NCBI RefSeq assembly: GCF_028714655.1
Contig: NZ_JAQTLY010000001.1
Span: 62,001 to 126,000 of the forward strand
Source of the DNA: Sulfurimonas sp.
GTDB taxonomy: Bacteria > Campylobacterota > Campylobacteria > Campylobacterales > Sulfurimonadaceae
DNA: 64,000 nucleotides
Direction of reading: 5' to 3'
A program made the position numbers and the translations under genes. Positions 43,003 to 51,357 of this stretch are shown here, piece after piece. Positions within the stretch are counted from its first letter, which is position 1; each line of letters opens with the position of its first letter. The notes under the pieces were generated by a model. The model was given only the letters and a program-made list of their open reading frames with translations. It ran no database searches and had not been told where the DNA came from.

Positions 43003-43380
43003 ATGATACATCAATATGACGAGCCGGTTTACTTAATAAGCATTGTTGCAAAAATCTTGGATATTCATCCGCAGACGCTTAGACAGTATGAGAGAGAGAA
43101 TCTTCTTACTCCATCAAGATCTAACGGTAAAATAAGGCTCTACTCTCAAAGGGATATAGATAGAATCAAACTTATTTTAAGGCTAACCCGTGAGCTTGGC
43201 GTAAATCTCGCCGGAGTCGATATCATTTTGAGGCTAAAAGAGAATGTTGACAGTATGGAACAAGATATCTTAGAACTTAGGCAAGAGGTTTTAAAAGCAA
43301 AAAATTCTCAAACGGTATCACATGACAAAGCTTTAGTTACTAAAAAAAGCATTTATGAGATGATAATATTTGAGAAATAA
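43003..43380 (+). CDS. hspR: Heat-shock repressor HspR (MerR family)
   Basis: 125 residues. MerR-type winged helix-turn-helix: PVYLISIVAKILDIHPQTLRQYERENLLTPSRSNGKIRLYSQRDIDRIKLI. A short coiled coil follows (about 80-105). HspR binds HAIR sites and represses chaperone operons, usually with a chaperone as co-repressor. It ends with a variable tail (VTKKSIYEMIIFEK). Last gene of the cbpA-hspR unit, followed by a family-A repeat. Confidence 0.93.
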   Translation: MIHQYDEPVYLISIVAKILDIHPQTLRQYERENLLTPSRSNGKIRLYSQRDIDRIKLILRLTRELGVNLAGVDIILRLKENVDSMEQDILELRQEVLKAKNSQTVSHDKALVTKKSIYEMIIFEK

Positions 43381-43407
43381 TTGAATTCTATGAATAATTA
43401 TATTTTT

Positions 43408-43476
43408 AGATTGCCGCGCTTCTAAAGAAGCTCGCAATGACCGTCATGTGCAAGGGAGCCTGCGACGAAGCAATCT
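43408..43476. repeat. Family-A palindromic repeat pair
   Basis: AGATTGCCGCGCTTCTAAAG then CTCGCAATGACCGTCAT, followed by GCGACGAAGCAATCT. Outer AGATTGC and GCAATCT arms pair. Sits between hspR and the convergent murA. Confidence 0.7.
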
Positions 43477-43512
43477 ATGTTTAGTCAGAGTATTATTTAC
43501 TATCTGATGTTA

Positions 43513-44793
43513 TTACTCTTTTAATCTTTTTATATCCGCACCTACATTTTGCAGTTTTTTTTCCAAAGAGTCGTATCCGCGGTCAAGGTGATAGATGCGG
43601 TGAACATCTGTTATCCCGTCTGCTACAAGACCTGCCAAAACCAAAGCGCTTGATGCACGCAAATCCGTAGCCATAACATCGGTTCCGCTGAGTTTTGTTC
43701 CGCCGTTTATAGTTGCAACATGCCCGTTTAATGAGATATTTGCGCCCATCCTTTGAAGTTCGCTTACATGCATAAATCTATTTTCAAAAAGTCTCTCTTC
43801 GATGATGGATGTACCGTTTGCTTGAGTTGCAAGTGCTAAAAACTGTGCTTGCATATCCGTCGGAAATGCAGGGTACTCTTGAGTGACTATTTTTATAGGT
43901 TTAATAATCTCCGATGGATGTATGGTAATGGTATCATCCGTAATCGTAAATTTGCTTCCCATCTCTTGGAGTTTTGATAAAACGGCGCCTAAATGTGCGG
44001 CATTAACATCTGTTAATGTCAGTTCAGATCTTGTTATTGCAGCTGCACAAAGGTAGGTTCCAGCCTCAATGCGATCGGGAATAACGCTAAATTCATCTAT
44101 GTGTAAAAGTTCTCCGCCTGTTCCGTGTATGGTTAAAAATGCTGTTCCTATGCCTTCGATTTTCGCGCCGCTTGCATTTAAAATTTCGCAAAGTTGGACA
44201 ACTTCGGGTTCTCTTGCAGCATTTGTGATAGTAGTAATTCCATCTGCCAAAGCTGCTGCCATAACGATATTTGCGGTGCCGGTAACGGTAATTTTGTCAA
44301 AAATAATATTGCAGCCTTTTAAACCCTCCGGAGCGGCAGCGTGTATATAACCAGCTTCGATGTTTATAACCGCTCCCATCTGCTCAAGCGCTTTTAGGTG
44401 CAAATCAACAGGTCGCTGACCGATGGCACATCCGCCCGGCAAAGATACTTCACAGTGACCGAATCTTGCTAAAATCGGACCGAGAACAAGGATAGAAGCA
44501 CGCATCGTTCTTACAATGTCGTATGTAGCTTTTGTCTGGGTTAAACAAGATGTGTCTACGGTTGTTACATTATTGTTCTCTTCCCATGTAGACGAGCATT
44601 TTGCACCCAAATTTGAGAGAAGTTTTAAAAGAGTTTTTATGTCCGCAACATTGGGCAAATTTTTTATTACGACACTGTTTTTAGCAAGTATAGTCATAGC
44701 AATCAGCGGAAGAGCGGCATTTTTCGCACCTGAAATCTTTATCTCTCCGTGCAGAGGAGCGGCTTTTTTAATTTGTAAATAATCCATAGGCAT
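43513..44793 (-). CDS. murA: UDP-N-acetylglucosamine 1-carboxyvinyltransferase MurA
   Basis: 426 residues. First committed step of peptidoglycan synthesis: transfers enolpyruvate from PEP to UDP-GlcNAc; target of fosfomycin. Signature sequences: [31 protein letters not shown], the catalytic loop [15 protein letters not shown] with its cysteine, and [29 protein letters not shown]. Met3 could also be the start. Downstream of a MITE-like element on its 5' side. Confidence 0.97.
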   Translation of the reverse strand: MPMDYLQIKKAAPLHGEIKISGAKNAALPLIAMTILAKNSVVIKNLPNVADIKTLLKLLSNLGAKCSSTWEENNNVTTVDTSCLTQTKATYDIVRTMRASILVLGPILARFGHCEVSLPGGCAIGQRPVDLHLKALEQMGAVINIEAGYIHAAAPEGLKGCNIIFDKITVTGTANIVMAAALADGITTITNAAREPEVVQLCEILNASGAKIEGIGTAFLTIHGTGGELLHIDEFSVIPDRIEAGTYLCAAAITRSELTLTDVNAAHLGAVLSKLQEMGSKFTITDDTITIHPSEIIKPIKIVTQEYPAFPTDMQAQFLALATQANGTSIIEERLFENRFMHVSELQRMGANISLNGHVATINGGTKLSGTDVMATDLRASSALVLAGLVADGITDVHRIYHLDRGYDSLEKKLQNVGADIKRLKE

Positions 44794-44807
44794 CTTTTTA
44801 TTTTATA

Positions 44808-44919
44808 AGAGTTCTTGCAGAACTAAAAAATTAGATTCCAAATCAAGTTTGGAATGACGATATTTCTGAGTTTCCGTCATCCTAAACTTGATTCAGGATC
44901 TTTGGTTTGAAAGAACTCT
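44808..44919. mobile_element. 112-bp MITE-like composite palindromic element, copy 2
   Basis: Perfect 9-bp terminal inverted repeats AGAGTTCTT (44808-44816) and AAGAACTCT (44911-44919). Inside: AGTTCTTGCAGAACT, ATTCCAAATCAAGTTTGGAAT and ATCCTAAACTTGATTCAGGAT hairpins. Reverse orientation relative to copy 1 at 25303-25414. It starts 14 bp upstream of the murA ATG, between divergently transcribed genes, so it may also affect their promoters. Confidence 0.78.
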
Positions 44920-44974
44920 ATTAGGGTTTTTATAAGTACCTTAAAATTATATCTAAAATAGTTTTTGTTTTTGA

Positions 44975-44980
44975 TATAAT
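44975..44980 (+). promoter_or_regulatory. Extended -10 box for 45006
   Basis: TTGATATAAT; TATAAT at 44975-44980 predicts +1 near 44987 and a 19-nt leader with AGGAAAAACG before the ATG. Confidence 0.55.
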
Positions 44981-45005
44981 AACTTAAGTAAACATAGGAA
45001 AAACG

Positions 45006-45434
45006 ATGAGTTCAGCCTTAGATAGATTAAAAAATTTAACAAATAAAATCTCTAGTTATGAGCTTGCAAGAAAAGATAATTTAGCAATACTGCAAAATCT
45101 TTACGGTGAACTCGGTATAAATCAAAAAGTCGAAGAGTTTGGCGAGCTTTTTAACTTTAAAGCCGTAAATCTCTCAGGAGCGTCACTTTTAAATGATAGT
45201 TTGGGTGAGATAAAAAAGGGCAAATATTTGCAGATATTGGCAATCGGCTACGATAAAGATGCAGTTGTCAAGAGTAAAAATATCTCTTTGGGCTATTTTG
45301 GAAAAGCCGAAAATGTGGATGAAGAGTTAAAAAACAAAATAGTAGAGTTTATAATCCGCTTTAGGTTCGAGAAAAGTTTTATGACGCTTGAACATTATCA
45401 CGGAATGTTAGAATCTTTTAAAACCGATGAGTGA
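45006..45434 (+). CDS. Unknown 142-residue protein upstream of an exonuclease
   Basis: 142 residues. Helical start (SALDRLKNLTNKISSYELARKDNLAILQNLYGELGI), then mixed alpha/beta with YLQILAIGYDKDAVVKSKNISLGYFG and a Phe/Arg-rich end (FIIRFRFEKSFMTLEHYHGM). No membrane or signal segments. Good promoter and ribosome site. Adjacent to the exonuclease gene, so possibly co-transcribed. No family recognised. Confidence 0.65.
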   Translation: MSSALDRLKNLTNKISSYELARKDNLAILQNLYGELGINQKVEEFGELFNFKAVNLSGASLLNDSLGEIKKGKYLQILAIGYDKDAVVKSKNISLGYFGKAENVDEELKNKIVEFIIRFRFEKSFMTLEHYHGMLESFKTDE

Positions 45435-45454
45435 ATTTTTGTGATGTTCTTAAT

Positions 45455-46174
45455 ATGTTGATATTTTTAGATTTGGAGACAACAGGCTTAGAGAGCAGCG
45501 ATAAAATCTGTTCTATCGGTATCATAGGTGTTGGCGAAAATGAGATTTTTTCAAAGTATGAACTTGTAAATGAGGGCAAAAAAATCTCTTCAAAAGCTTC
45601 AAGCATTAATCACATCACAAACGAGATGATAAAAGGCAAACCTACGCTTAAAGAGAGTGAGGCGTGGAAGTTTTTGCAAGAGCATAACCGTGAAGATTCA
45701 ACTATTATAGCCCATAATGTAAACTTTGACCTTAAGATGCTTCTTGCATGCGGGTTTGTTTGGCACGGTAAAATCATCGATACGCTCAGGGTTACAAAAC
45801 ATCTCATCCCCGAGTGCGAATACTTTTCGCTTCAATTTTTAAGATATGAGCTAAGGCTCTACAAAAATGAGAAAAAAGAAGCTTTAAAATATACCGAGGT
45901 TATGAATGAGAGCGAATTTATCCCACATAATGCACTCAGCGATGCTATGCATGTAAAACTTTTGTATGAGTATCTTTTAGATATAAAGGTGCATGAAGAG
46001 TTAATAAAACTTACGCTTAAAAATGTGCTGATAGAGAAGTTTGATTTCGGCAAATACAGCGGTCGCTATATAGAAGAGATAAGTATGTTTGACAGAGGAT
46101 ATTTGGAGTGGGTGCTCTTAAATATTGCAGATTTGGATGAAGATTTGAGATATAGCATAGAGAGGTATTTATAA
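45455..46174 (+). CDS. DEDDh 3'-5' exonuclease, DnaQ-like
   Basis: About 239 residues from the ATG at 45455; a GTG at 45431 overlapping the previous stop is an alternative. DEDDh motifs: FLDLETTGL (ExoI Asp and Glu), IIAHNVNFDLKMLL (ExoII Asp) and HNALSDAMHV (His and Asp). The C-terminal part has FGKYSGRYIEEISMFDRGYLEWVL, a DUF3820-type zinc-free module that is often fused to such exonucleases. Likely works in DNA repair or replication proofreading rather than as the main epsilon subunit. Confidence 0.88.
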   Translation: MLIFLDLETTGLESSDKICSIGIIGVGENEIFSKYELVNEGKKISSKASSINHITNEMIKGKPTLKESEAWKFLQEHNREDSTIIAHNVNFDLKMLLACGFVWHGKIIDTLRVTKHLIPECEYFSLQFLRYELRLYKNEKKEALKYTEVMNESEFIPHNALSDAMHVKLLYEYLLDIKVHEELIKLTLKNVLIEKFDFGKYSGRYIEEISMFDRGYLEWVLLNIADLDEDLRYSIERYL

Positions 46175-46189
46175 ATGTTACATGCTATA

Positions 46190-46323
46190 AGATTGCTTCG
46201 TCGCTTTTCCCTTTGGCATATGACCGTCATTGCGAGCGAAGCGCGGCAATCTCTCTCTTGCCCTGCCATTAAGATTGCCACGGCTAAAGCCTCGCAATGA
46301 CGGAAAGGGAAGTGTGGCAATCT
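46190..46323. repeat. Tandem family-A palindromic repeats
   Basis: About 134 bp with at least three modules: AGATTGCTTCGTCGC..., TCATTGCGAGC...GCGGCAATCT, and AGATTGCCACGGC...CTCGCAATGACGG, ending GGCAATCT. Longest family-A cluster in the window, occupying most of the 46175-46388 gap. Confidence 0.75.
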
Positions 46324-46388
46324 AAAAATATAATTATTCAGAGAACTCTGTTATACTTTCGCGTAAATAAAATCTGCAAGGAGTGTTT

Positions 46389-46754
46389 TTGAGAGTAGCT
46401 GTTGAGTGCAAGTCGCCGCTTATGCAAAAATCATTGGAACTTTTTTTGGGTAAGTATCTTAGCTCCGCAAAAAATTGCGATATCCTCTTAAGGGATGTCA
46501 AATGCATGAATGACAAGAGATGTTTTTATATCTCAAGCTCTAAAGATGCCGATTTGGTTAAACCGTTTTCAAAATCTCAGCTTATTTTAGCTCTTGAGAA
46601 GAGATATGGAAGTGTGAATGAAACAGATAGAAAGAGCGAATTTGCCGATGATGAAAAGCTAGATTTTGAGATTTTAGAAAAACGCATAGAGTCATTGACA
46701 AAAGAGTATCAAGCAAATATTTTAAGGGCGGTGCGGGCATTTTATGAAAAGTAA
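46389..46754 (+). CDS. Unknown 121-residue protein in the rsmD operon
   Basis: About 121 residues from the TTG at 46389, chosen because AAGGAG lies five bases before it; a GTG at 46383 would cover that site. Sequence MRVAVECKSPLMQKSLELFL, then NCDILLRDVKCMNDKRCFYISSS, a Lys-rich middle and a helical end (ESLTKEYQANILRAVRAFYE). Looks like a response-regulator-like alpha/beta start followed by a helical tail, but no Asp pocket is evident. Overlaps rsmD by 11 bp. Confidence 0.65.
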   Translation: MRVAVECKSPLMQKSLELFLGKYLSSAKNCDILLRDVKCMNDKRCFYISSSKDADLVKPFSKSQLILALEKRYGSVNETDRKSEFADDEKLDFEILEKRIESLTKEYQANILRAVRAFYEK

Positions 46755-47334
46755 AACCATAACCAAAAAAATAGTATCCGGAAAATTTAAAAATAAAATT
46801 TTAAAACTTCCATCAAAGAGTACGACGAGAACATCAAAAGCCATAGTGTTGGAGTCTTTTTTCAACACGATTCAATTTGAGATAATAGACGCAATTTTTG
46901 TGGAGCTTTTCTCAGGAAGCGGTTCCATCGGTCTTGAAGCGCTTAGCCGCGGTGCAAAACGAATTATTTTTATGGAACGCGACCATGAAGCGCTTAAGAT
47001 TTTAAGAGAAAATATTGCCCAAACCGATCCGAGTTTATGCGAAGTTTACAGCGGCGATACATTTGTAAATATTAAAAGTGTCGTAAAATCGCTGCAAAGA
47101 AGCGGCGAAGAGGCATACTTCTATATTGACCCGCCTTTTAGCATAAGAGAAGGGATGGAAGATATATACGATAAAATGATTGATATGATAGCTTCCCTGC
47201 CTAAAGAGTGTGTAAAACTTATTATCATAGAACATATGAGCACTCTTGTGATTCCAAACGAAATAGGCGTATTTAGTGTAAAAAAATCTAAAAAATTCGG
47301 AAATACGGCTCTTACATATTTAGAGAGTGAATAA
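46744..47334 (+). CDS. rsmD: 16S rRNA (guanine966-N2)-methyltransferase RsmD
   Basis: 196 residues. Methylates G966 of 16S rRNA. Rossmann methyltransferase with VELFSGSGSIGLEALSRGAK (SAM motif I) and the N-specific active-site motif DPPF (YIDPPFSIREG). Also RTSKAIVLESFFN near the N-terminus as in RsmD. Short C-terminus ends ALTYLESE. Followed by a sigma-54-type promoter and the flagellar genes. Confidence 0.93.
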   Translation: MKSKTITKKIVSGKFKNKILKLPSKSTTRTSKAIVLESFFNTIQFEIIDAIFVELFSGSGSIGLEALSRGAKRIIFMERDHEALKILRENIAQTDPSLCEVYSGDTFVNIKSVVKSLQRSGEEAYFYIDPPFSIREGMEDIYDKMIDMIASLPKECVKLIIIEHMSTLVIPNEIGVFSVKKSKKFGNTALTYLESE

Positions 47335-47337
47335 AGT

Positions 47338-47351
47338 GGAATAGAGTTTGC
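47338..47351 (+). promoter_or_regulatory. Sigma-54-type promoter for flgI
   Basis: TGGAATAGAGTTTGCTT: GG at 47338-47339, ten bases, then GC at 47350-47351, with TTTGC matching the -12 consensus. About 28 bp before the flgI ATG. RpoN controls rod, ring and hook genes in Campylobacterota, so the site fits the gene it precedes. Confidence 0.65.
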
Positions 47352-47378
47352 TTAATATCGCTAGTTTAAGGATTGGCG

Positions 47379-48425
47379 ATGAAAAAATTTATTTTATTTT
47401 TACTTACTATTGCAACTGTTCACGCCGCTAAAATAAGTGATGTCGCTAATATCGTCGGAGTTAGGGACAACCATCTTATAGGTTACTCTCTGGTTGTCGG
47501 TCTTGAAAAAACAGGCGACGGTACGACTTCAAAATTCACTCTTCAATCAATCGCAAATATGCTAAAAGCTATGAATATCGATATGAAATCAGTTGATATA
47601 AAATCAAAAAATGTCGCTGCCGTAGTTGTTACTGCAGAACTTGCTCCGTTTGCAAGACAGGGTGACAAGATGAATATTACGGTCTCATCCATAGGCGATG
47701 CCAAGTCTTTAGAGGGTGGGACGCTTCTTATGACACCGCTTAAAGGGGTGGACGGAAAAATTTATGCTTTGGCTCAAGGTGCCATAACCGTAGGCGGTAA
47801 AAAGGGAAAAGGTGCCGGAGTTGAATCTCATCAGACGGCAGGACTTATTTATGACGGCGGAGTAGTGGAGAGAGAGATAAATATCGATCTTTATAATCAA
47901 GAGTTTGTTACATTATCACTTAAAGATGCAAATTTTAAAAACAGCGTAACTATCCAAAAAGTGTTAAATGAGTTTTATAGTACGCAAGTTGCGGTAGCTA
48001 TGGATTCTAGAACGGTAAAGCTAAAAAAACCGCAAAACAAAAGTATGGTGGAGTTTTTAGCAGAAGTTCAAGAGATGAATATGGACTATAGCGTAGATGA
48101 TAAGATTGTTATAAATGAGAGAACGGGAACGATAATATCCGGTGTAGGAATAACGATAAAACCGATTGTTATGACTCACGGAGGAATAACAATCAAGATT
48201 ACGGAACAAGATGAGCCGAGTAAACCTGCAGGTTCGAGGGTTGTGGATGACAATATGGTAATCGGGGTAAATGAAAATGAGCTATATACGAAAACAGGAA
48301 CTACAACCGTTGCAAATCTAGTCCGCTCTTTGCAAAAACTCGGAGCGACGCCAAAAGATATTATCTCAATTTTAGAAACAATGAAGAGTGCGGGAAGCAT
48401 CTCTGCAGAATTGAAGTTGATATAA
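47379..48425 (+). CDS. flgI: Flagellar P-ring protein FlgI
   Basis: About 348 residues from the ATG at 47379 (AAGGA six bases before; a TTG at 47373 is in frame but not needed). Signal peptide ends VHAA. Forms the periplasmic P ring around the rod. Typical sequences: ISDVANIVGVRDNHLIGYSLVVGLEKTGDGT, LAPFARQGDKMNITVSSIGDAKSLEGGTLLMTPLKG and GAGVESHQTAGLIYDGG. First gene of the flagellar cluster. Confidence 0.96.
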   Translation: MKKFILFLLTIATVHAAKISDVANIVGVRDNHLIGYSLVVGLEKTGDGTTSKFTLQSIANMLKAMNIDMKSVDIKSKNVAAVVVTAELAPFARQGDKMNITVSSIGDAKSLEGGTLLMTPLKGVDGKIYALAQGAITVGGKKGKGAGVESHQTAGLIYDGGVVEREINIDLYNQEFVTLSLKDANFKNSVTIQKVLNEFYSTQVAVAMDSRTVKLKKPQNKSMVEFLAEVQEMNMDYSVDDKIVINERTGTIISGVGITIKPIVMTHGGITIKITEQDEPSKPAGSRVVDDNMVIGVNENELYTKTGTTTVANLVRSLQKLGATPKDIISILETMKSAGSISAELKLI

Positions 48426-48727
48426 TGTACGGTGCAAATTCTGTAAATTTACAAGCTACATTTATGTCGCAGCAACATCAAATTCCAAAAATTGATGCTA
48501 AAGCCGATAATGTAGAATTAAGAAAGCAAACTGATGCTTTTGAATCAATTATACTTAAAATGTTGATGGATAATGCGATGCAGGATGAGAAAAATATTTT
48601 TTCACAGGCTAAAGATCCGGGCGACAAAGTATATAAATCTATGTATAGAGAAGAGCTTGCAAAAGCAAGTGCCGGCGGGTTTGGATTTTCCCAAATGCTT
48701 TATGATTTTTTGAGTCAAAAAAGCTAA
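48425..48727 (+). CDS. flgJ: Rod-binding protein, FlgJ N-terminal domain only
   Basis: 100 residues covering just the rod-capping/scaffolding domain: KQTDAFESIILKMLMDNAMQDEKNIFSQ and KVYKSMYREELAKASAGGFGFSQMLYDFL. The muramidase domain of gammaproteobacterial FlgJ is absent, as is usual in Campylobacterota. It overlaps the flgI stop by one base (TAATG), so it is co-translated. Confidence 0.88.
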   Translation: MYGANSVNLQATFMSQQHQIPKIDAKADNVELRKQTDAFESIILKMLMDNAMQDEKNIFSQAKDPGDKVYKSMYREELAKASAGGFGFSQMLYDFLSQKS

Positions 48728-48798
48728 TATTTTTCTTCTTTATGACGATATAGTTAAATAGAATTATTCTCATCAGAGATAGAAAAAAAGGATAAGTT

Positions 48799-49008
48799 AT
48801 GATTTCACAATTAAGTAGTGCAGGCATTCGCAGTGCATACGCTAGTAATTTTGGCGAAAGCAAGGAAGTTTCACAAAAAGGCGGAGCGACTGTCTCCAAG
48901 CAGGGTGATACAAGTAAGATTGAAGAGATAAAAAATGCTCTTGAATCCGGTGAATATAAAATAAATCTACAAGCTCTTTCAGAGAAGATAGCTCAAGAGT
49001 TGATGTAG
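48799..49008 (+). CDS. flgM: Anti-sigma-28 factor FlgM
   Basis: 69 residues. The C-terminal half carries the FlgM sigma-28-binding pattern KIEEIKNALESGEYKINLQALSEKIAQELM. Disordered N-terminal half rich in Ser, Gly and Lys. Holds FliA until hook completion. A CGATAT motif at 48746-48751 upstream could be part of a sigma-28 -10, but that is weak. Ribosome site AAAGGATAAGTT. Confidence 0.88.
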   Translation: MISQLSSAGIRSAYASNFGESKEVSQKGGATVSKQGDTSKIEEIKNALESGEYKINLQALSEKIAQELM

Positions 49009-49037
49009 TTTTTAAAACAAATAGTGAGGATTAAATT

Positions 49038-49466
49038 ATGCTGTCTTATCATTTACAAGGTGCATTAAACGACCTAAGAGATTTAATTAAAATTACAGAG
49101 TCAGATGTAGAAGATATAAAAGTGGCAAATCATAATCCTCAGTTTGAAAGATTAAAACTAAAAGAGGAGAAGTTAAAAAGCTTTGAATCCAAAAAAGCTA
49201 TGATAGATCATGAGATTTCGTCTCTTGTCAGCTTAAACCCGAATGTAGAATTGCCTAAACTCTTAAACGAGGAACAGCATGTTTATTTGAGCGAGCTCAA
49301 AGTCGAGTTGTCAAATCTTCGCGAAGTAAATAGACGCTATGCAAGAATGGTGCTAGCGGTAAGCAACCTGTACAATACATTTTTAGAAAGGTTAATCCCG
49401 ACAGAGATGCAAGGCTACAATAAAGTTGCTTCAAAAGAGTCTACAATACTAAAAGTGAGAGTGTAA
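49038..49466 (+). CDS. flgN: FlgN-family export chaperone
   Basis: 142 residues, mostly coiled coil and helix: LNDLRDLIKITESDVEDIKV, then LKEEKLKSFESKKAMIDHEISSLV. Ends in a short variable tail. Between flgM and flgK in the standard position for the FlgK/FlgL chaperone. Divergent in sequence but consistent in length and helical character. Confidence 0.78.
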   Translation: MLSYHLQGALNDLRDLIKITESDVEDIKVANHNPQFERLKLKEEKLKSFESKKAMIDHEISSLVSLNPNVELPKLLNEEQHVYLSELKVELSNLREVNRRYARMVLAVSNLYNTFLERLIPTEMQGYNKVASKESTILKVRV

Positions 49467-49467
49467 G

Positions 49468-51351
49468 ATGGGATCTATTTTCAACACATTAAATATCGGT
49501 TACAGCGGATTGACCGCTGCACAGATGGGTGTTAATACTACCAGCCATAATATAACAAACGCAGAGAGTGAAGGGTACACTAGACAAAGAGTAGTTACAG
49601 CTGCTTCTACACCAATCTACTCTGCTCCCGGTAATGTGGGAAACGGCACTTCCATAGTAGATATCGCTAGAATTTTTGATAATTTTGTATATGACAGATA
49701 TACCGGTTTGGCGGGCGATAAAGAGTATTCGGATTTTATGGAATCCACTCTTAAAGAGCTGTCAACCTACTTTCCTGAAATAGATGAAGTCGGAATCAAG
49801 TCTGATTTAAAAGAGTATTACAATATGTGGCAGTCGTTTGCCGACAATCCTGACAATGATGCTATCAAACTTGCTCTTGCAAAACAAGCAGAGACGCTCT
49901 CCGGCAGTATAACTACTACTCAAAATAAAATTACGGCACTTCAAACAAGTTTAAATGAACAGCTCCAAACAAGCGTAAGCGAAGTAAATCTGCTTGCCAA
50001 AGAGCTTTCGCAAATAAACATCTCGATTGCAACAGCAGAAGGCGGCGGAGCGTTTAGCGCAAACGATTTGAGAGATAAAAGAAATTCGATTGAATTGAGC
50101 CTTTCAAAACTTATCGGCTCAAATGCTATAAACGGTCAAATAGAGTCAAATATGAAAATAGACAGCTCCTCAAATGAAAATTCGGGCAGTTACACATTAA
50201 GTGTAAACGGATTTAACATAGTCGACGGCGGAACTTTTCATCCGATTCATATTTCAAGCGCTAACAACTCAAACGGCTTTTATGAACTCTCTTACGAGAG
50301 ACAAGACGGCGCTTTAATACCAATGGACGAAAGTATAAAAGACGGTAAAATAGGTGCTATTTTAGAGCTTAGAGGCAGCAAGATTAACGAGAATTCACAG
50401 GGTGTTCCCAGTAACGGTGCTTTGCAAAAAGTTATAGACCAGATGGATGCTTTTGCAGCAAAGCTTATAGAATCTACAAATAATATTTATGCTTCTGCTC
50501 ATGTAACGAGAATGGAGTCAAAAATAGTAGATTTTGACGGATCGGATCCTATTTTAAACTCATCTTTAAATTTAAAAACCGGATCGTTTGATATTCTTAT
50601 CTATGATATAGACGGAAATGTAACTGCAAGAAGAACTATCAATATTGATTTTATGACATCGATGTCCGGAGCTGCCGGTTCTAACTCGATTCAGGGTCAG
50701 ATCGAAGCACAGGGCGATGACAACGGTGACGGCAATGCAAAAAATGATATAGATGATTATATTGATTATAATTGGGCAACATATCCAAGCGGTGAGAATG
50801 CGATAGAATTTGTTATGGATCCTTCATATTCGGCAAAAGGGTACTCTTTTTCAATAGAAGATAAACTTGCAAGTAATGATTTTAATTCAGGTTCAAACTT
50901 CGCGGGTGCGCTAGGGATGAATAGTTTTTTTGACGGAGACAGTGCGAAAAATATAAATTTAAATTATAAATTAAGAGATAATCCTACAAATATAACGGCA
51001 GGAAGAGCTCCGCTAACCGGTGATAATACTTTAGCGTTGGATATGATTCAACAGCAGTTTGAAGTGTATGATTTTGGTGTAGGCAGTGCAGTATATAACT
51101 CTACGATATACGGTATGTTTGATGTTATCGCAACGGAAGTCGGCGTAACTACAAACGATGCAATTTTAAGCAGCCAGACTATAACGGCTCAGTTTAATGC
51201 AACGGAGCTAGAGTACTCTTCCGTCTCAAAAGTAAGTATTGATGAGGAGCTTACAAATTTGATTAAATATCAGACATCTTACGGAGCTGCTTCAAAAATT
51301 ATTACAACCGTAGATCAGATGATGCAGACGCTTCTTGGGCTTAAACAGTAA
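49468..51351 (+). CDS. flgK: Flagellar hook-filament junction protein FlgK (HAP1)
   Basis: 627 residues. N-terminal rod-type motif (IGYSGLTAAQMGVNTTSHNITNAESEGYTRQRV) and C-terminal coiled-coil region (SSVSKVSIDEELTNLIKYQTSYGAASKIITTVDQMMQTLLGL), both classical HAP1/FlgK features. Central region is variable and includes an acidic DNGDGNAKNDIDD segment near residue 415, which resembles a Ca-binding loop. Two bases after flgN. Confidence 0.95.
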   Translation: MGSIFNTLNIGYSGLTAAQMGVNTTSHNITNAESEGYTRQRVVTAASTPIYSAPGNVGNGTSIVDIARIFDNFVYDRYTGLAGDKEYSDFMESTLKELSTYFPEIDEVGIKSDLKEYYNMWQSFADNPDNDAIKLALAKQAETLSGSITTTQNKITALQTSLNEQLQTSVSEVNLLAKELSQINISIATAEGGGAFSANDLRDKRNSIELSLSKLIGSNAINGQIESNMKIDSSSNENSGSYTLSVNGFNIVDGGTFHPIHISSANNSNGFYELSYERQDGALIPMDESIKDGKIGAILELRGSKINENSQGVPSNGALQKVIDQMDAFAAKLIESTNNIYASAHVTRMESKIVDFDGSDPILNSSLNLKTGSFDILIYDIDGNVTARRTINIDFMTSMSGAAGSNSIQGQIEAQGDDNGDGNAKNDIDDYIDYNWATYPSGENAIEFVMDPSYSAKGYSFSIEDKLASNDFNSGSNFAGALGMNSFFDGDSAKNINLNYKLRDNPTNITAGRAPLTGDNTLALDMIQQQFEVYDFGVGSAVYNSTIYGMFDVIATEVGVTTNDAILSSQTITAQFNATELEYSSVSKVSIDEELTNLIKYQTSYGAASKIITTVDQMMQTLLGLKQ

Positions 51352-51357
51352 CCGTAA

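Noticed and set aside
48740-48760. Sigma-28 promoter before flgM (CGATAT)
   Set aside because: Only the -10-like core is seen; no convincing -35 partner at the right distance, so it is not listed as a feature.
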